Shown: piece after piece, positions 1-9,559 of the stretch | How positions within the stretch are numbered: position 1 is the stretch's first letter | How the letters are laid out: each line of letters opens with the position of its first letter | Origin: Solimonas marina | GTDB taxonomy: Bacteria; Pseudomonadota; Gammaproteobacteria; Nevskiales; Nevskiaceae | Length of the DNA: 64,000 nt | NCBI RefSeq assembly: GCF_012241385.1 | Contig: NZ_JAAVXB010000003.1 | Location: forward strand, 310,001 to 374,000 | Direction: 5' to 3' | The notes under the pieces: generated by a model | What the model was told of the DNA's origin: nothing | Database searches by the model: none | What the model saw: only the letters and a program-made list of their open reading frames with translations | Position numbers and translations under genes: made by a program

Positions 1-339
1 GTCAAGCGCGAATGGCCGCAGGCCATCGGCATCTTCATCGTGCCGCCGTCGGTGGCCGAGCTGGAGCGCCGCCTGCGCGGCCGCAGCCAGGACAGCGAGG
101 ACGTCATCGCCGAGCGCATGCGCGAGGCGCACGAGGAAATCTCGCACCACGCCGAGTACGATTACCTGATCGTCAACGAGAACTTCGAGCAGGCGCTGGC
201 CGAGATGGCGGCGATCTTCCTCGAGCCGCGGTTGCGCAGTCAGCGGCAGCTGGCCCGCCACGGCGAGCTGGTCGCCCAGCTGCTGGCGCCGGGGGCTTCC
301 GGTGGTGCTGGTCAATCCGCCGCCGCTCCCGTAAAATAG
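1..339 (+). CDS. gmk: Guanylate kinase, C-terminal part
   Basis: The reading frame is open from base 1, so the N-terminal half, including the P-loop, lies outside the window. Guanylate kinase phosphorylates GMP to GDP with ATP. The visible 112 residues contain the typical C-terminal half: IGIFIVPPS, then ELERRLRGR, then the [17 protein letters not shown] segment seen in bacterial Gmk. A short Ala/Gly-rich tail after about residue 95 is not conserved in the family. The gene is followed 32 bases later by rpoZ and then spoT, the order found in many gammaproteobacteria, which supports the call. Confidence 0.93.
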   Translation, partial: VKREWPQAIGIFIVPPSVAELERRLRGRSQDSEDVIAERMREAHEEISHHAEYDYLIVNENFEQALAEMAAIFLEPRLRSQRQLARHGELVAQLLAPGASGGAGQSAAAPVK

Positions 340-371
340 CCAGCTCTCAAGTTTTAGCTGCTGGTGCTGCC

Positions 372-635
372 ATGGCTCGTGTAACCGTAGAAGATTGTCT
401 GGACCTGATTCCGAACCAGTTCGACCTGACTCTGGTCGCCGCCAAGCGCGCCCGTCAGCTGGCTCGCGGCTCGGAAGCGAAGCTGCCGTGGGGCAACCAC
501 AAGTCGACGGTGCTGTCGCTGCGCGAGATCGCCGAGGGTTACACCGACCGCTCGGTGCTCGAGGAAGTCGACCTGCCGGCGATCTCGCAGCCGAAGATGG
601 AACTCGAAGCGCTGGACCCGTCGTTCGACGCCTGA
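372..635 (+). CDS. rpoZ: RNA polymerase omega subunit
   Basis: This 87-residue protein begins [11 protein letters not shown] and contains the omega signature ([19 protein letters not shown], then the [13 protein letters not shown] helix). Omega binds the beta-prime subunit, helps RNA polymerase assembly and forms part of a ppGpp site. Length matches the family (about 80-91 aa). The ATG at 372 matches the usual N-terminus of orthologues, while a longer frame upstream would overlap gmk. It lies between gmk and spoT, with a strong terminator just downstream. Confidence 0.96.
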   Translation: MARVTVEDCLDLIPNQFDLTLVAAKRARQLARGSEAKLPWGNHKSTVLSLREIAEGYTDRSVLEEVDLPAISQPKMELEALDPSFDA

Positions 636-656
636 GTTTCGACACGCTGTCGTTTG

Positions 657-682
657 AAAGGCCCGCCTCCGAGCGGGCCTTT
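657..682 (+). terminator. Intrinsic terminator after rpoZ
   Basis: A perfect 10-bp stem (AAAGGCCCGC / GCGGGCCTTT) encloses a 6-base loop and ends in three T residues, 21 bases after the rpoZ stop. It should separate gmk-rpoZ transcription, at least in part, from spoT. Confidence 0.8.
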
Positions 683-762
683 CGCGTGATGGGCGCCGCC
701 GCGGCCGGCGCCGGATGCACGAAGTTGTAGGCCGGCCGCCCGGCTCCATATATATTGGTGTC

Positions 763-2922
763 ATGGAGCTTTCCGTCATCCAGCGGCTGGGCAATGCGCT
801 GCGCACGCAGCGGGCCGAACGCGAGTTCGGCATGGACGCGCTCGCGCGCATGCTGGAGGGCTATCTGCCGGAAGAGCAGATCGACCAGGTGCGCCGCGCC
901 GCGGCGTTTGCCAAGAACGTCCACGACGGTCAGCGCCGTCAGTCCGGCGAGCCCTACGTCTATCACCCGTTGGCGGTCGCGCGCATCCTCGCCGACATGC
1001 GCCTCGATCACACGACGTTGATCGCGGCGATCCTGCACGACGTCATCGAAGACACCGGCATCTCGCGCGAGCAGTTGTCGAACGAGTTCGGCGCCGACGT
1101 CGCGGCGCTGGTCGACGGCGTCAGCAAGATCGCCAAGATCGAAGGCCGCACCCGCGCCGAGATGCAGGCGGAGAGCTTCCGCAAACTGCTGCTGGCGATG
1201 ACCCAGGACCTGCGCGTGATCCTGGTCAAGCTTGCCGACCGCCTGCACAACATGCGCACGCTGGGCGTCACCTCCACCGAGAAGCGGCGCCGCGTGGCGC
1301 GCGAGACGCTGGAGATCTACGCGCCGATCGCGCAGCGTCTCGGCATCTATTTCATCCGTACCGAACTCGAGGACCTGGCGTTCGCCAACCTCTATCCGCG
1401 CCGCTATGCGGTGATGGTGCAGGCGGTGAAGGCGCAGGTCGGCGATACCCGCAAGCTGATTCGCGAGGTCGAGCAAAAGCTGTCGTCGACGCTGCGCGAG
1501 GAAGGCATCGGCGCCACCGTCGTCGGCCGCGAGAAGAACATCTACGGCGTCTACCAGAAGATGCGCCGCAAGAAGCTCAAGCTGCTGAAGGTCACCGACT
1601 TGCTGGGCTTTCGCATCATCGTCAGCAAGGTCGACGACTGTTATCGCGCGCTCGGCGTCGCGCATCACGTCTACAAGCCGGTGCCGGGCGAGTTCGAGGA
1701 CTACATCGCCAACCAGAAGTCCAACGGCTATCAGTCGCTGCACACCTCGTGCGTCGGCCCGGCCGGGCACAAGATCGAAATCCAGATCCGCACGCGCGAC
1801 ATGCATCACGTCGCCGAGAGCGGCATCGCCGCGCACTGGCAGTACAAGCTCGGCGAGCGCGACAGCCAGTCGGCGCCGCAGGTACGTGCGCGCGAATGGG
1901 TGTCCGGTCTGCTCGACGAGTTCGGCGGCTCCAGCGCGATGGACTTCGTCGACAACGTCAAGGTCGACCTGTTCCCGGACGAGGTCTACGTGTTCACGCC
2001 GCGCGGCGAGATTCGCCGGCTGCCGCGTGGCGCCACGCCAGTCGACTTCGCGTACGCCGTGCATTCCGAGCTTGGCGACCACTGCGTCGCGGCGCGTCTC
2101 GACGGTCAGCTTGAACCGCTGAACACGCATCTGCGTAACGGCCAGACCGTCGAGGTCATCACCTCCAAGCACGCGCGGCCGAACGCCGCGTGGCTGAACT
2201 TCGTCAAGACCGCCAAGGCGCGTTCCGCGGTGCGCGGTTATCTGCGCACGCAGCGCGAAGACGAGGCCGTGCGCCTCGGCCGGCGTCTGCTGGAAATCGC
2301 GCTGCGCGAGCTGTCGGTACCATCGTCGGTGCTCAAAGACGAAGACCGCCTGCAGCCGGTGCTGGCTGCGCATCAGATGAGCGACGTCGAGGAGCTGTAC
2401 GCGGCGATCGGCGTCGGCGAGCGACTGGCAGCCTTGGTGGCGCGCCACTTCCTGCCGGAAGGCGAAGCGGTCGGCGCGTCCGGTTCCGCGGCACCGCTGG
2501 CGATCGAAGGCACGGAAGGTCTGGTGCTCAGCTACGCACGTTGCTGTCACCCGCTGCCCGGCGACGAGATTCGCGGGCATGTCAGCACCGGGCGCGGCAT
2601 CGTCGTCCACCGTCTCGACTGCAAGCATGCCAAGGGCCGGCCGCAGGACTGGGTGCCGCTGGCGTGGTCGGAGCGCGTGCAGGGCGACTTCCTGTCCGAG
2701 GTGCGGATGAAGACCATTCGTAAGCGCGGCATGCTGGCGATGGTCACGGCCGAGATCGCCGGGGCCGAATCGTCGATCGAAAACGTGCAGATGCCGGACG
2801 CTGCCGGCGGCGACGCGGTCGAGATGCGCTTCATCATCACCGTGCGCAGCCGCGTCCATCTGGCGCGCGTGCTGCGGCGCCTGCGTCGCGTCGACGGCGT
2901 CGAACGGGTGGTGCGGGCCTAA
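763..2922 (+). CDS. spoT: Bifunctional (p)ppGpp synthetase/hydrolase
   Basis: This RelA/SpoT-type enzyme of about 719 residues makes and degrades the stringent-response alarmone. The N-terminal HD hydrolase domain has an intact HDVIEDT motif (residues 92-98), so hydrolase activity is expected. The synthetase domain follows (GREKNIYGVYQKM, then NGYQSLHTS and EIQIRTRDMHH), with a TGS domain at about 420-480 and a C-terminal ACT domain. The retained HD motif plus linkage to rpoZ argues for SpoT rather than RelA. The start is uncertain: ATG 763 is chosen, ATG 715 is longer, and ATG 832 is closer to the usual SpoT N-terminus. Confidence 0.95.
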   Translation: MELSVIQRLGNALRTQRAEREFGMDALARMLEGYLPEEQIDQVRRAAAFAKNVHDGQRRQSGEPYVYHPLAVARILADMRLDHTTLIAAILHDVIEDTGISREQLSNEFGADVAALVDGVSKIAKIEGRTRAEMQAESFRKLLLAMTQDLRVILVKLADRLHNMRTLGVTSTEKRRRVARETLEIYAPIAQRLGIYFIRTELEDLAFANLYPRRYAVMVQAVKAQVGDTRKLIREVEQKLSSTLREEGIGATVVGREKNIYGVYQKMRRKKLKLLKVTDLLGFRIIVSKVDDCYRALGVAHHVYKPVPGEFEDYIANQKSNGYQSLHTSCVGPAGHKIEIQIRTRDMHHVAESGIAAHWQYKLGERDSQSAPQVRAREWVSGLLDEFGGSSAMDFVDNVKVDLFPDEVYVFTPRGEIRRLPRGATPVDFAYAVHSELGDHCVAARLDGQLEPLNTHLRNGQTVEVITSKHARPNAAWLNFVKTAKARSAVRGYLRTQREDEAVRLGRRLLEIALRELSVPSSVLKDEDRLQPVLAAHQMSDVEELYAAIGVGERLAALVARHFLPEGEAVGASGSAAPLAIEGTEGLVLSYARCCHPLPGDEIRGHVSTGRGIVVHRLDCKHAKGRPQDWVPLAWSERVQGDFLSEVRMKTIRKRGMLAMVTAEIAGAESSIENVQMPDAAGGDAVEMRFIITVRSRVHLARVLRRLRRVDGVERVVRA

Positions 2923-3054
2923 AAAGCGGTGCTTTACGGCGCGGCCACCCGGTTTGGCGGTGTTTGGCGCCAAGCCCGGGAATGACCGACGTTTTACTTG
3001 GCGCGATCCAGGGCATCGCCGACAATCGCGACTTTTCAGACCACGAGAGATTCC

Positions 3055-3438
3055 ATGGCACGACAGATCATTCACACCGATGCAGCGCCGGCGGCGATCG
3101 GCCCGTATTCGCAGGCCGTGCGTTGCGGCAACACGGTGTATCTGTCGGGTCAGATTCCGCTCGATCCGGCGACCATGGAGATGAACAACGCGACGATCGA
3201 GGACGAGGCGCATCAGGTCTTCAAGAACCTGTCCGCGGTCGCCGCGGCCGCCGGCGGTTCGCTCGCCGACATCGCCAAGCTGTCGATCTTCATGACCGAC
3301 CTGTCGCACTTCGGCACCGTCAACGAGATCATGAAGCAGTATTTCAAGGAGCCGTTCCCGGCTCGTGCCGCGATCGGCGTCGCCCAGTTGCCGAAGGGCG
3401 CTCGCGTCGAAGCCGAAGCGGTGCTCGTCCTCGAGTAA
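3055..3438 (+). CDS. ridA: Reactive enamine/imine deaminase RidA
   Basis: This 127-residue member of the YjgF/YER057c/UK114 family hydrolyses reactive 2-aminoacrylate-type enamines released by PLP enzymes. Characteristic segments are [25 protein letters not shown] and the C-terminal [22 protein letters not shown], which carries the catalytic Arg. It sits between spoT and recG, as in Pseudomonas and Xanthomonas relatives, with only 10 bases to the proposed recG start, so the two are probably cotranscribed. Confidence 0.95.
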   Translation: MARQIIHTDAAPAAIGPYSQAVRCGNTVYLSGQIPLDPATMEMNNATIEDEAHQVFKNLSAVAAAAGGSLADIAKLSIFMTDLSHFGTVNEIMKQYFKEPFPARAAIGVAQLPKGARVEAEAVLVLE

Positions 3439-3448
3439 GCGCGCCGTC

Positions 3449-5542
3449 GTGGCCGGGCCCTCGGCGCGCGGCGGCCCACGGCCGCCGCTGACGCTGGACA
3501 CCGAGGCGACATTCCTCAAGGGCGCCGGTCCGGCTGTCGCAATCCGCCTGCGCGCGCTCGGCCTCGAGCGCGTCCGCGATCTGTTGTTCCATCTACCGCT
3601 GCGCTACGAGGACCGTCGTGCGCACGTGGCGATCGCGCAGCTGCGTGCCGGCGACGAGTCGCTGGTGCGCGGCCGCATCGTCGCCGTCGATGTGCGCTAC
3701 GGCGGGCGGCGCACGCTGCGCGTGACCATCGACGATGGCAGCGGCCCGCTGCTGCTGCGCTTCTTCCACTTCAACGAAGCGCAAAAGAACAACCTCGGCG
3801 AGGGGCGTTGGCTGCAGGCGTTCGGCGATGCACGCGTCGCCGCTGGTGGCATCGAGATGGTGCACCCGCAATATCGCGTCGCCGATCAAGTCGATGAGCT
3901 GCAGCCGGAAGCGAGCCTGACGCCGATCTATCCGACCACCACCGGCCTGGCGCAGCCGCGCCTGCGCCAGCTCGTCGCGCAGGCCCTGGAAGTCGCCACG
4001 CGTGAGCCGGCGCTGGTCACCGAACTGCCGGGGCTGGGCACGCCGTCGACCTTGGCGGCGCTGCGGGCGATCCACTTGCCCGGCGACGATGCCGATGCAC
4101 GCGCCTTGCTTGCTGGTACGCACCCGGCGCAGCAGCGCCTCAAGCGTGAAGAACTGCTGGCCCACCAACTGAGTTTGCGCGTGCTGCGCCAGCGTCAGCG
4201 CAGCCGGCCGTCGCATCGCCTGCGCGATGCCGCGGCGTCTATCAGCGAACTGAGCAGCGTGCTCGGCTTCAGCCCGACCGGCGCACAGCGACGCGTGCTC
4301 GACGAAGTGGCACAGGATCTCGGCGGTGCGCAGCCGATGCTGCGGCTGGTGCAGGGCGACGTCGGCAGCGGCAAGACCGTGATCGGCGCGATGGCGATGC
4401 TCGCCGCGGCGCGCGCCGGCCTGCAGGCGGTCTTGCTGGCGCCGACCGAATTGCTCGCCGAACAGCATCAGCGCAATCTCGCGCGCTGGTTCGAGCCGCT
4501 GGGCCTGGCGCCGGTGCTGCTGTCGAGCCGGCTGAAGAAATCGGCGCGCGAACCGATCCTCGCCGGCCTGGCCGACGGCAGCCTGCCACTGGTGGTCGGC
4601 ACGCACGCGGTGTTTCAGGACGACGTGCGCTTCAAGGCGCTGGCCGTCGTCGTCGTCGACGAACAGCATCGCTTCGGCGTGCAGCAGCGCCTGGCGCTGC
4701 GCGACAAGGGCGGCGCGAACGCGCCACACCAGTTGATCATGTCGGCAACGCCGATTCCACGCACGCTGGCGCAGACCGTTTACGCCGATCTCGATATTTC
4801 CGTCATCGACGAGCTGCCGCCGGGCCGCACGCCGATCCAGACCGTGGTGCTGTCGAACGAGAAGCGCAGTGACGTGCTCGCGCGCATCGGCGATGCCTGC
4901 CGCCAGCAACGCCAGGTCTACTGGGTCTGCACGCTGATCGAGGAGTCCGACGAACTGGATGCCGAAGCAGCCGAGGCGACTGCGACCAAGCTGCGAGCGG
5001 AATTGCCGGAGTTGCGCGTCGGTCTTGTGCACGGACGCATGAAGGGCGATCTCAAGGACGAGCAGATGCGCGCGTTTCAGGACAACGTGACGCAGTTGCT
5101 GGTGGCGACGACCGTCATCGAGGTTGGTGTCGACGTGCCCAATGCCAGCATCATGGTCATCGAGAACGCCGAGCGACTCGGCCTGTCGCAGTTGCACCAG
5201 TTGCGCGGCCGCGTCGGTCGCGGCAGCACCGCCAGCCAGTGCGTGCTGCTCTATCAGGGCCCGCTGGGCGAGGCGGCGCGCGCGCGGCTTGAAACCATGC
5301 GCGCAACGACCGACGGCTTCGCGATCGCGCAGCGCGATCTTGAACTGCGCGGCCCCGGCGAGCTGCTCGGCCGCCGCCAGACCGGCGAGATCGGCATGAA
5401 GCTCGCTGATCCGATGCGCGACGCAGCGCTGATTCCACCGCTGCAACCGCTGGCCGACCGCTACCTGCAGGACGAACCGCTGCTGGCCAAGCTGCTGATC
5501 GGCCGCTGGGTCGGCGATCCGGAGCGCTACGCACACGTGTAA
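3449..5542 (+). CDS. recG: ATP-dependent DNA helicase RecG
   Basis: RecG (697 residues from GTG 3449) remodels stalled forks and branched recombination intermediates. An N-terminal wedge/OB domain precedes the helicase core. Walker A (GDVGSGKT, about residue 303), the DEQH box followed by RFGV (about 403), SATPIPRTLAQ, EVGVDVPNAS and QLHQLRGRVGRG are all present. GTG 3449 avoids overlap with ridA and gives a length close to the 693 residues of the E. coli enzyme; the frame itself stays open further upstream. A long minus-strand frame across this gene is a shadow of its high-GC codon pattern. Confidence 0.95.
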   Translation: MAGPSARGGPRPPLTLDTEATFLKGAGPAVAIRLRALGLERVRDLLFHLPLRYEDRRAHVAIAQLRAGDESLVRGRIVAVDVRYGGRRTLRVTIDDGSGPLLLRFFHFNEAQKNNLGEGRWLQAFGDARVAAGGIEMVHPQYRVADQVDELQPEASLTPIYPTTTGLAQPRLRQLVAQALEVATREPALVTELPGLGTPSTLAALRAIHLPGDDADARALLAGTHPAQQRLKREELLAHQLSLRVLRQRQRSRPSHRLRDAAASISELSSVLGFSPTGAQRRVLDEVAQDLGGAQPMLRLVQGDVGSGKTVIGAMAMLAAARAGLQAVLLAPTELLAEQHQRNLARWFEPLGLAPVLLSSRLKKSAREPILAGLADGSLPLVVGTHAVFQDDVRFKALAVVVVDEQHRFGVQQRLALRDKGGANAPHQLIMSATPIPRTLAQTVYADLDISVIDELPPGRTPIQTVVLSNEKRSDVLARIGDACRQQRQVYWVCTLIEESDELDAEAAEATATKLRAELPELRVGLVHGRMKGDLKDEQMRAFQDNVTQLLVATTVIEVGVDVPNASIMVIENAERLGLSQLHQLRGRVGRGSTASQCVLLYQGPLGEAARARLETMRATTDGFAIAQRDLELRGPGELLGRRQTGEIGMKLADPMRDAALIPPLQPLADRYLQDEPLLAKLLIGRWVGDPERYAHV

Positions 5543-5555
5543 AGTTCCGCCCGTG

Positions 5556-6437
5556 ATGAACATGACGGTTCCAACCCCGATTAGCGCCCGCCTCGCCGAC
5601 TACTGGCGGCTGACGCGCATGGACCGGCCGATCGGCATCTACCTTCTGCTGTGGCCGACGCTGTGGGCGCTGTGGTTCGCGGCCGGCGGCGTGCCGCCGT
5701 GGCCGGTGCTGCTGGTCTTCGTGCTCGGCACCGTGCTCATGCGCGCCGGCGGCTGCGCGATCAACGACTACGCGGACCGCGACTTCGACCCTCACGTCGC
5801 CCGCACTCAATCGCGGCCGCTGGCCGCGCGGCGTATCTCGCCGCGCGAGGCGGTCGGCGTGTTCGTCGTGCTGTCACTACTGGCATTCGCGTTGTTGTTG
5901 TCGCTCGGCAATGTGCTGGCGATCTGGCTGTCGTTGCCGGCCATGCTGCTCGCGGCCGGCTATCCGTTCGCCAAGCGCGTGCTGTCGATTCCACAGGCCA
6001 TCCTCGGCCTCGCATTCTCGGCCGGCATCCCGATGGCGTTCGCCGCCGTACGCGGCACGGTCGACTGGCGCTTGGCGACCGCGTTGATCGTCGCCAACCT
6101 GTGCTGGGTCATCGCCTACGACACCTACTACGCGATGGCCGATCGCGAAGACGATCTGAAGATCGGCGTGAAATCGTCGGCCATCCTGTTCGGCCGCTAC
6201 GACCGCGCGATCACCGCGCTGCTGCAGACCCTGTCGTTCGCGCTGCTGATCGTCGTCGGCCTGTGGACGCAGCGCGGCGTCGCGTATGACGCCGGCATCG
6301 CCGTCGCCGTCGGCTGCGCACTCTACGAACAATGGCTGATCCGCAAACGCGAACCGGGCCCGAGCTTCCGCGCCTTTCTACACAGCCACTACATCGGCCT
6401 GGCGGTGCTGGTCGGCCTGATCGTCGATATGCTCTGA
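5556..6437 (+). CDS. ubiA: 4-hydroxybenzoate polyprenyltransferase
   Basis: This membrane prenyltransferase attaches the polyprenyl chain to 4-hydroxybenzoate in ubiquinone synthesis. The first Asp-rich motif (NDYADRDFD) and the second (YDTYYAMADREDD) that bind Mg-diphosphate are intact, and several hydrophobic helices follow the UbiA pattern (MDRPIGIYLLLWPTLWAL). The start could be GTG 5553, ATG 5556 or ATG 5562. It follows recG by 13 bases and converges on comF. Confidence 0.94.
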   Translation: MNMTVPTPISARLADYWRLTRMDRPIGIYLLLWPTLWALWFAAGGVPPWPVLLVFVLGTVLMRAGGCAINDYADRDFDPHVARTQSRPLAARRISPREAVGVFVVLSLLAFALLLSLGNVLAIWLSLPAMLLAAGYPFAKRVLSIPQAILGLAFSAGIPMAFAAVRGTVDWRLATALIVANLCWVIAYDTYYAMADREDDLKIGVKSSAILFGRYDRAITALLQTLSFALLIVVGLWTQRGVAYDAGIAVAVGCALYEQWLIRKREPGPSFRAFLHSHYIGLAVLVGLIVDML

Positions 6438-6472
6438 GCGGTGGCTGTATGCGTAAAGGTGCGCTGCGGTAT

Positions 6473-7159
6473 TTAGGGCGCTCGCGCGATCGCCCAGGCT
6501 TCGACTTCGGCGGCGCCCGCGCGGCGGCAGGTGCGGGCGAGTTCGGCGAGTGTCGCGCCGGTGGTCATGACGTCGTCGAGCAGGGCGACACGCAGGCCGG
6601 CGACGCGCGGGTCGACGGCGAAGGCTTTGGCGACCTGTCGGCGTCTGGCGACGGCGTCGGTGCCGATCTGGTCGGCGGTGCGGCGCAGGCGCTGTGCCCA
6701 GCGCGGTTCGACGCGCAGGCCATCGCGGCGCAGTGCACGCGCCAGTTCGACGCTCTGGTTGTAGCCGCGTCGCCACAGCCGCGTCGGGTGCAGCGGCACC
6801 GGGATGACGACGTCCGGTACCGGTGCCTCGCGTGTGCGCAGGCGATCGACGAACAGGCGGCCCAGCAATTGGGCGTGGCGAAACGTCGCCTGGTACTTCA
6901 AGGCATGAATTTGCTGGCGCACTGGCGGCGCCAGTCGAAACGGCGCCCAGGCGGCGGCGAACGGCGGTGGGTGCTGCGCGCAATGCGCACACAGACCATC
7001 GTGGGCCTGCGGCAGCGCGCAGCGCGGACAGGCGACGGTGTTCCACGGCAAGGCGTCGCGACACGATGCGCACAGTTCGGTGCCGTCGGTTCGGGCGGCG
7101 CAGAACGTGCAGGACGACGGTGCCAGCAGCTCGGTCAGTGATGAAAAGATGTCAACCAT
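6473..7159 (-). CDS. comF: ComF-family phosphoribosyltransferase-like protein
   Basis: This 228-residue protein has an N-terminal zinc-ribbon-like region with paired cysteines (CTFCAAR, CASC, CPRC, CAHC) and a C-terminal phosphoribosyltransferase fold with the PRPP-loop sequence VALLDDVMTTGATL. ComF/GntX proteins are linked to DNA uptake and use; the biochemical activity is not settled. It is transcribed away from bioB, and its start codon lies inside the proposed BirA operator, so biotin status may also affect it. Convergent with ubiA. Confidence 0.9.
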   Translation of the reverse strand: MVDIFSSLTELLAPSSCTFCAARTDGTELCASCRDALPWNTVACPRCALPQAHDGLCAHCAQHPPPFAAAWAPFRLAPPVRQQIHALKYQATFRHAQLLGRLFVDRLRTREAPVPDVVIPVPLHPTRLWRRGYNQSVELARALRRDGLRVEPRWAQRLRRTADQIGTDAVARRRQVAKAFAVDPRVAGLRVALLDDVMTTGATLAELARTCRRAGAAEVEAWAIARAP

Positions 7160-7181
7160 TGTGGAGCCTCATGGTTGACAG
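7149..7181. promoter_or_regulatory. BirA-type biotin operator between comF and bioB
   Basis: A perfect inverted repeat, TGTCAACC (7150-7157) and GGTTGACA (7173-7180), is separated by 15 bases. The symmetry continues two bases inward. This matches the proteobacterial BirA operator layout (TTGTAAACC-N14/15-GGTTTACAA). The right arm contains TTGACA (7175-7180), a possible -35 box for bioB, so bound BirA would block it. The left arm overlaps the comF start codon. Confidence 0.78.
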
Positions 7182-7283
7182 CCCCGGCGTCGGCCCGGAA
7201 CACTAGCCGCTCCAGATAAGCCGCGCCGCGTCGAGCCGTTCCTGCCCGACGCGGTTCGTTCGTCCAGACCGGAAAAATCCGCC

Positions 7284-8354
7284 ATGTCCGCCGTCCTGTC
7301 CTCGCCTGAAGTTGCCCCGCCCGCCATGCCCGTTCCCGACGGTTTGCGTCACGACTGGACGCGGGAGGAAGTGCAGGCGCTGTTCGCGATGCCGTTCAAC
7401 GATCTGCTGTTCCGCGCGCAGACCGTGCACCGCGAGCACTTTGAGCCGAACACCGTGCAGCTGTCCACGCTGCTGTCGATCAAGACCGGCGCCTGCCCCG
7501 AGGATTGCGCGTATTGCCCGCAGTCGGTGCGCTTCGAGACCGGCCTGAAGCAGGAGCCGCTGATGCCGCTCGATACGGTCATCGAAGCGGCGAAAGAGGC
7601 CAAGGCCAATGGTGCGACGCGTTTCTGCATGGGTGCGGCGTGGCGCTCGCCCAAGGATCGCGACATCGAGCGCGTCGAGGCGATGGTGCGCGCGGTCAAG
7701 GACATGGGCCTGGAGACCTGCGTGACGCTCGGCATGCTCAAGCCCGCGCAGGCGCAGCGTCTGGCCGGCGCCGGTCTGGACTACTACAACCACAATCTCG
7801 ATACCTCGCCGGAGTTCTACGGCAAGATCATTTCGACGCGCACCTACGAGGATCGCCTCGACACGCTCGACAACGTGCGCGATGCCGGCATCAAGGTCTG
7901 CTGCGGCGGCATCGTCGGCATGGGTGAGCAGGAAACCGACCGCGCCGAGCTGCTGCGCCAGCTGGCCAACATGGACGTGCATCCGGAAAGCGTGCCGATC
8001 AACAACCTCGTGCAGGTCGAAGGCACGCCGCTGGCCGGCAGTGAGGAACTGAACCCGATCGAATTCGTGCGCACGATTGCCGTGGCGCGCGTGCTGATGC
8101 CGAAGTCGTCGGTCCGCCTGTCGGCCGGCCGCCAGGAAATGAGCGACGAAATGCAGGCGCTGTGCTTCTTCGCCGGTGCCAACTCGATCTTCTATGGCGA
8201 AAAGCTGCTGACCACCGAGAACCCGCAGAACGCCAAGGACCGTGCGCTGCTGCAGCGTCTCGGCATTCGCACCGAGGGCAGCGTCGAGGCGCATGAGCCG
8301 TCGTGCGCGCCGGCCGCGGCCGAGTCCGCTGGCGGCTGTTGCCATCACGGCTGA
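7284..8354 (+). CDS. bioB: Biotin synthase
   Basis: This radical-SAM enzyme inserts sulfur into dethiobiotin to make biotin. Its 356 residues include the CxxxCxxC cluster motif (C71, C75, C78, within CPEDCAYC) for the 4Fe-4S centre and the family segments [23 protein letters not shown] and [18 protein letters not shown]. It is the first gene of bioBFCD, behind the BirA-type operator. The C-terminus ends in a Cys/His-rich GGCCHHG tail, a common variable end. Confidence 0.97.
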   Translation: MSAVLSSPEVAPPAMPVPDGLRHDWTREEVQALFAMPFNDLLFRAQTVHREHFEPNTVQLSTLLSIKTGACPEDCAYCPQSVRFETGLKQEPLMPLDTVIEAAKEAKANGATRFCMGAAWRSPKDRDIERVEAMVRAVKDMGLETCVTLGMLKPAQAQRLAGAGLDYYNHNLDTSPEFYGKIISTRTYEDRLDTLDNVRDAGIKVCCGGIVGMGEQETDRAELLRQLANMDVHPESVPINNLVQVEGTPLAGSEELNPIEFVRTIAVARVLMPKSSVRLSAGRQEMSDEMQALCFFAGANSIFYGEKLLTTENPQNAKDRALLQRLGIRTEGSVEAHEPSCAPAAAESAGGCCHHG

Positions 8355-8364
8355 GCCGGCGTCG

Positions 8365-9555
8365 ATGGCCGACGACGCGCGGATGACGCCGCCTGCGCTG
8401 CAGGCGCATCTGGCGGCCGAGCTGCAGCGCATTCGCGACGCCGATCTGTATCGCGTGCGCCGCGTCATCGATGGCGGCCACGGCGCACAGATTCGCGTCA
8501 ACGGACAGACCTGCATCAATTTCTGCAGCAACGACTACCTGGGTCTGGCGTCCGATCCGCGCCTGGCCGAGGCGGCGCGTGCGGCGCTCGCGCACGGCAC
8601 CGGCAGCGGCGCGTCGGCGCTGATCTCCGGTTACAACCGCGAGCACCAGCGCCTCGAGGAAACGCTGGCCGACTTCCTCGGCGTGCCGCGCGTGCTGTTG
8701 TTCTCGACCGGCTGGGCGGCCAATCTCGGCGTGCTGCGCGGCCTGCTCGGCCGCGACGACACCATCGTCGCCGATGAACTCAATCATGCGTCGCTGATCG
8801 ACGGCGGACGGCTGTCGGGCGCGAGGTACGAGCGTGTGCCACATCGCGACGCCGCCGCGTTCGGCGACGTGCTGTCACGCCTCACGCCTCACGCCTCACG
8901 CCTCACGCTTGTTGTCACCGACAGCGTGTTCAGCATGGACGGCGATGTCGCGCCGCTGCCGGAACTCGCGGCACTGAGCGCGCGCCGCGGTGCGGCGCTG
9001 ATGGTGGACGATGCGCACGGCTTCGGTGTGCTCGGGCCGACGGGACGTGGCGCGCTTGAAGCCTGCGCTGCGCATGCCGACATTCGGACCGGCACGTTGG
9101 GCAAGGCCGCGGGTGCCGCCGGCGCATTCGTTGCCGGCGACGAAGACCTCATCGAATATCTGGTGCAGCGCGCGCGCAGCTTCGTGTTCTCGACCGCGCA
9201 GCCGCCGGCCGTCGCCGCCGCGGCGCGCCGCGGCGTCGAGATCCTGCGCGACGAGCCCGAGCATCGGCAGCAGTTGTTCGACAACATTCGCCGTTTCCGC
9301 GACGGCGCCGCCGCACTCGATATTCCGCTCGGCGATTCGCAGACGCCGATACAGCCGCTGGTGCTCGGCGACGCGGCGCGGGCGCTGGCCGTTTCGCAGC
9401 GGCTGTTCGAGCAAGGCTATTGGGTCGCGGCGATTCGGCCGCCGACGGTGCCGCGCGGCACGTCGCGACTGCGCATCACGCTGACCACCGCGCATCGGCC
9501 GGAACAGATCGACGCCTTGCTCGAGGCGCTGGCGCATGCATGGCGCACTGACTGA
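8365..9555 (+). CDS. bioF: 8-amino-7-oxononanoate synthase
   Basis: This PLP enzyme condenses pimeloyl-ACP with L-alanine. It has 396 residues and the expected motifs: NFCSNDYLGLA, DELNHASLIDG, VDDAHGFGVLG and the PLP-lysine region TGTLGKAAGA (about residue 246). ATG 8365 follows bioB by 10 bases; ATG 8383 is an alternative. Unusually, an in-frame array of 7-bp repeats (8875-8909) encodes the loop just before VVTDSVFSMDGD. The sequence around the array still aligns with the family, so the gene looks functional. Confidence 0.95.
   Translation: MADDARMTPPALQAHLAAELQRIRDADLYRVRRVIDGGHGAQIRVNGQTCINFCSNDYLGLASDPRLAEAARAALAHGTGSGASALISGYNREHQRLEETLADFLGVPRVLLFSTGWAANLGVLRGLLGRDDTIVADELNHASLIDGGRLSGARYERVPHRDAAAFGDVLSRLTPHASRLTLVVTDSVFSMDGDVAPLPELAALSARRGAALMVDDAHGFGVLGPTGRGALEACAAHADIRTGTLGKAAGAAGAFVAGDEDLIEYLVQRARSFVFSTAQPPAVAAAARRGVEILRDEPEHRQQLFDNIRRFRDGAAALDIPLGDSQTPIQPLVLGDAARALAVSQRLFEQGYWVAAIRPPTVPRGTSRLRITLTTAHRPEQIDALLEALAHAWRTD
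8875..8909 (+). repeat. Heptad repeat array inside bioF
   Basis: Five tandem 7-bp units: TCACGCC four times, then TCACGCT. The array stays in frame within bioF and encodes a SRLTPHASRLT-type loop. The same unit, with substitutions, occurs at 26665-26692, 42484-42511 (inverted) and 42877-42911. Confidence 0.9.
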
Positions 9556-9559
9556 CGCC

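Noticed and set aside
3593-5563. 656-codon minus-strand frame opposite recG
   Set aside because: It mirrors the strongly conserved recG frame, has low-complexity Arg/Gln/Ala/His composition and no family motif. It is a high-GC shadow.
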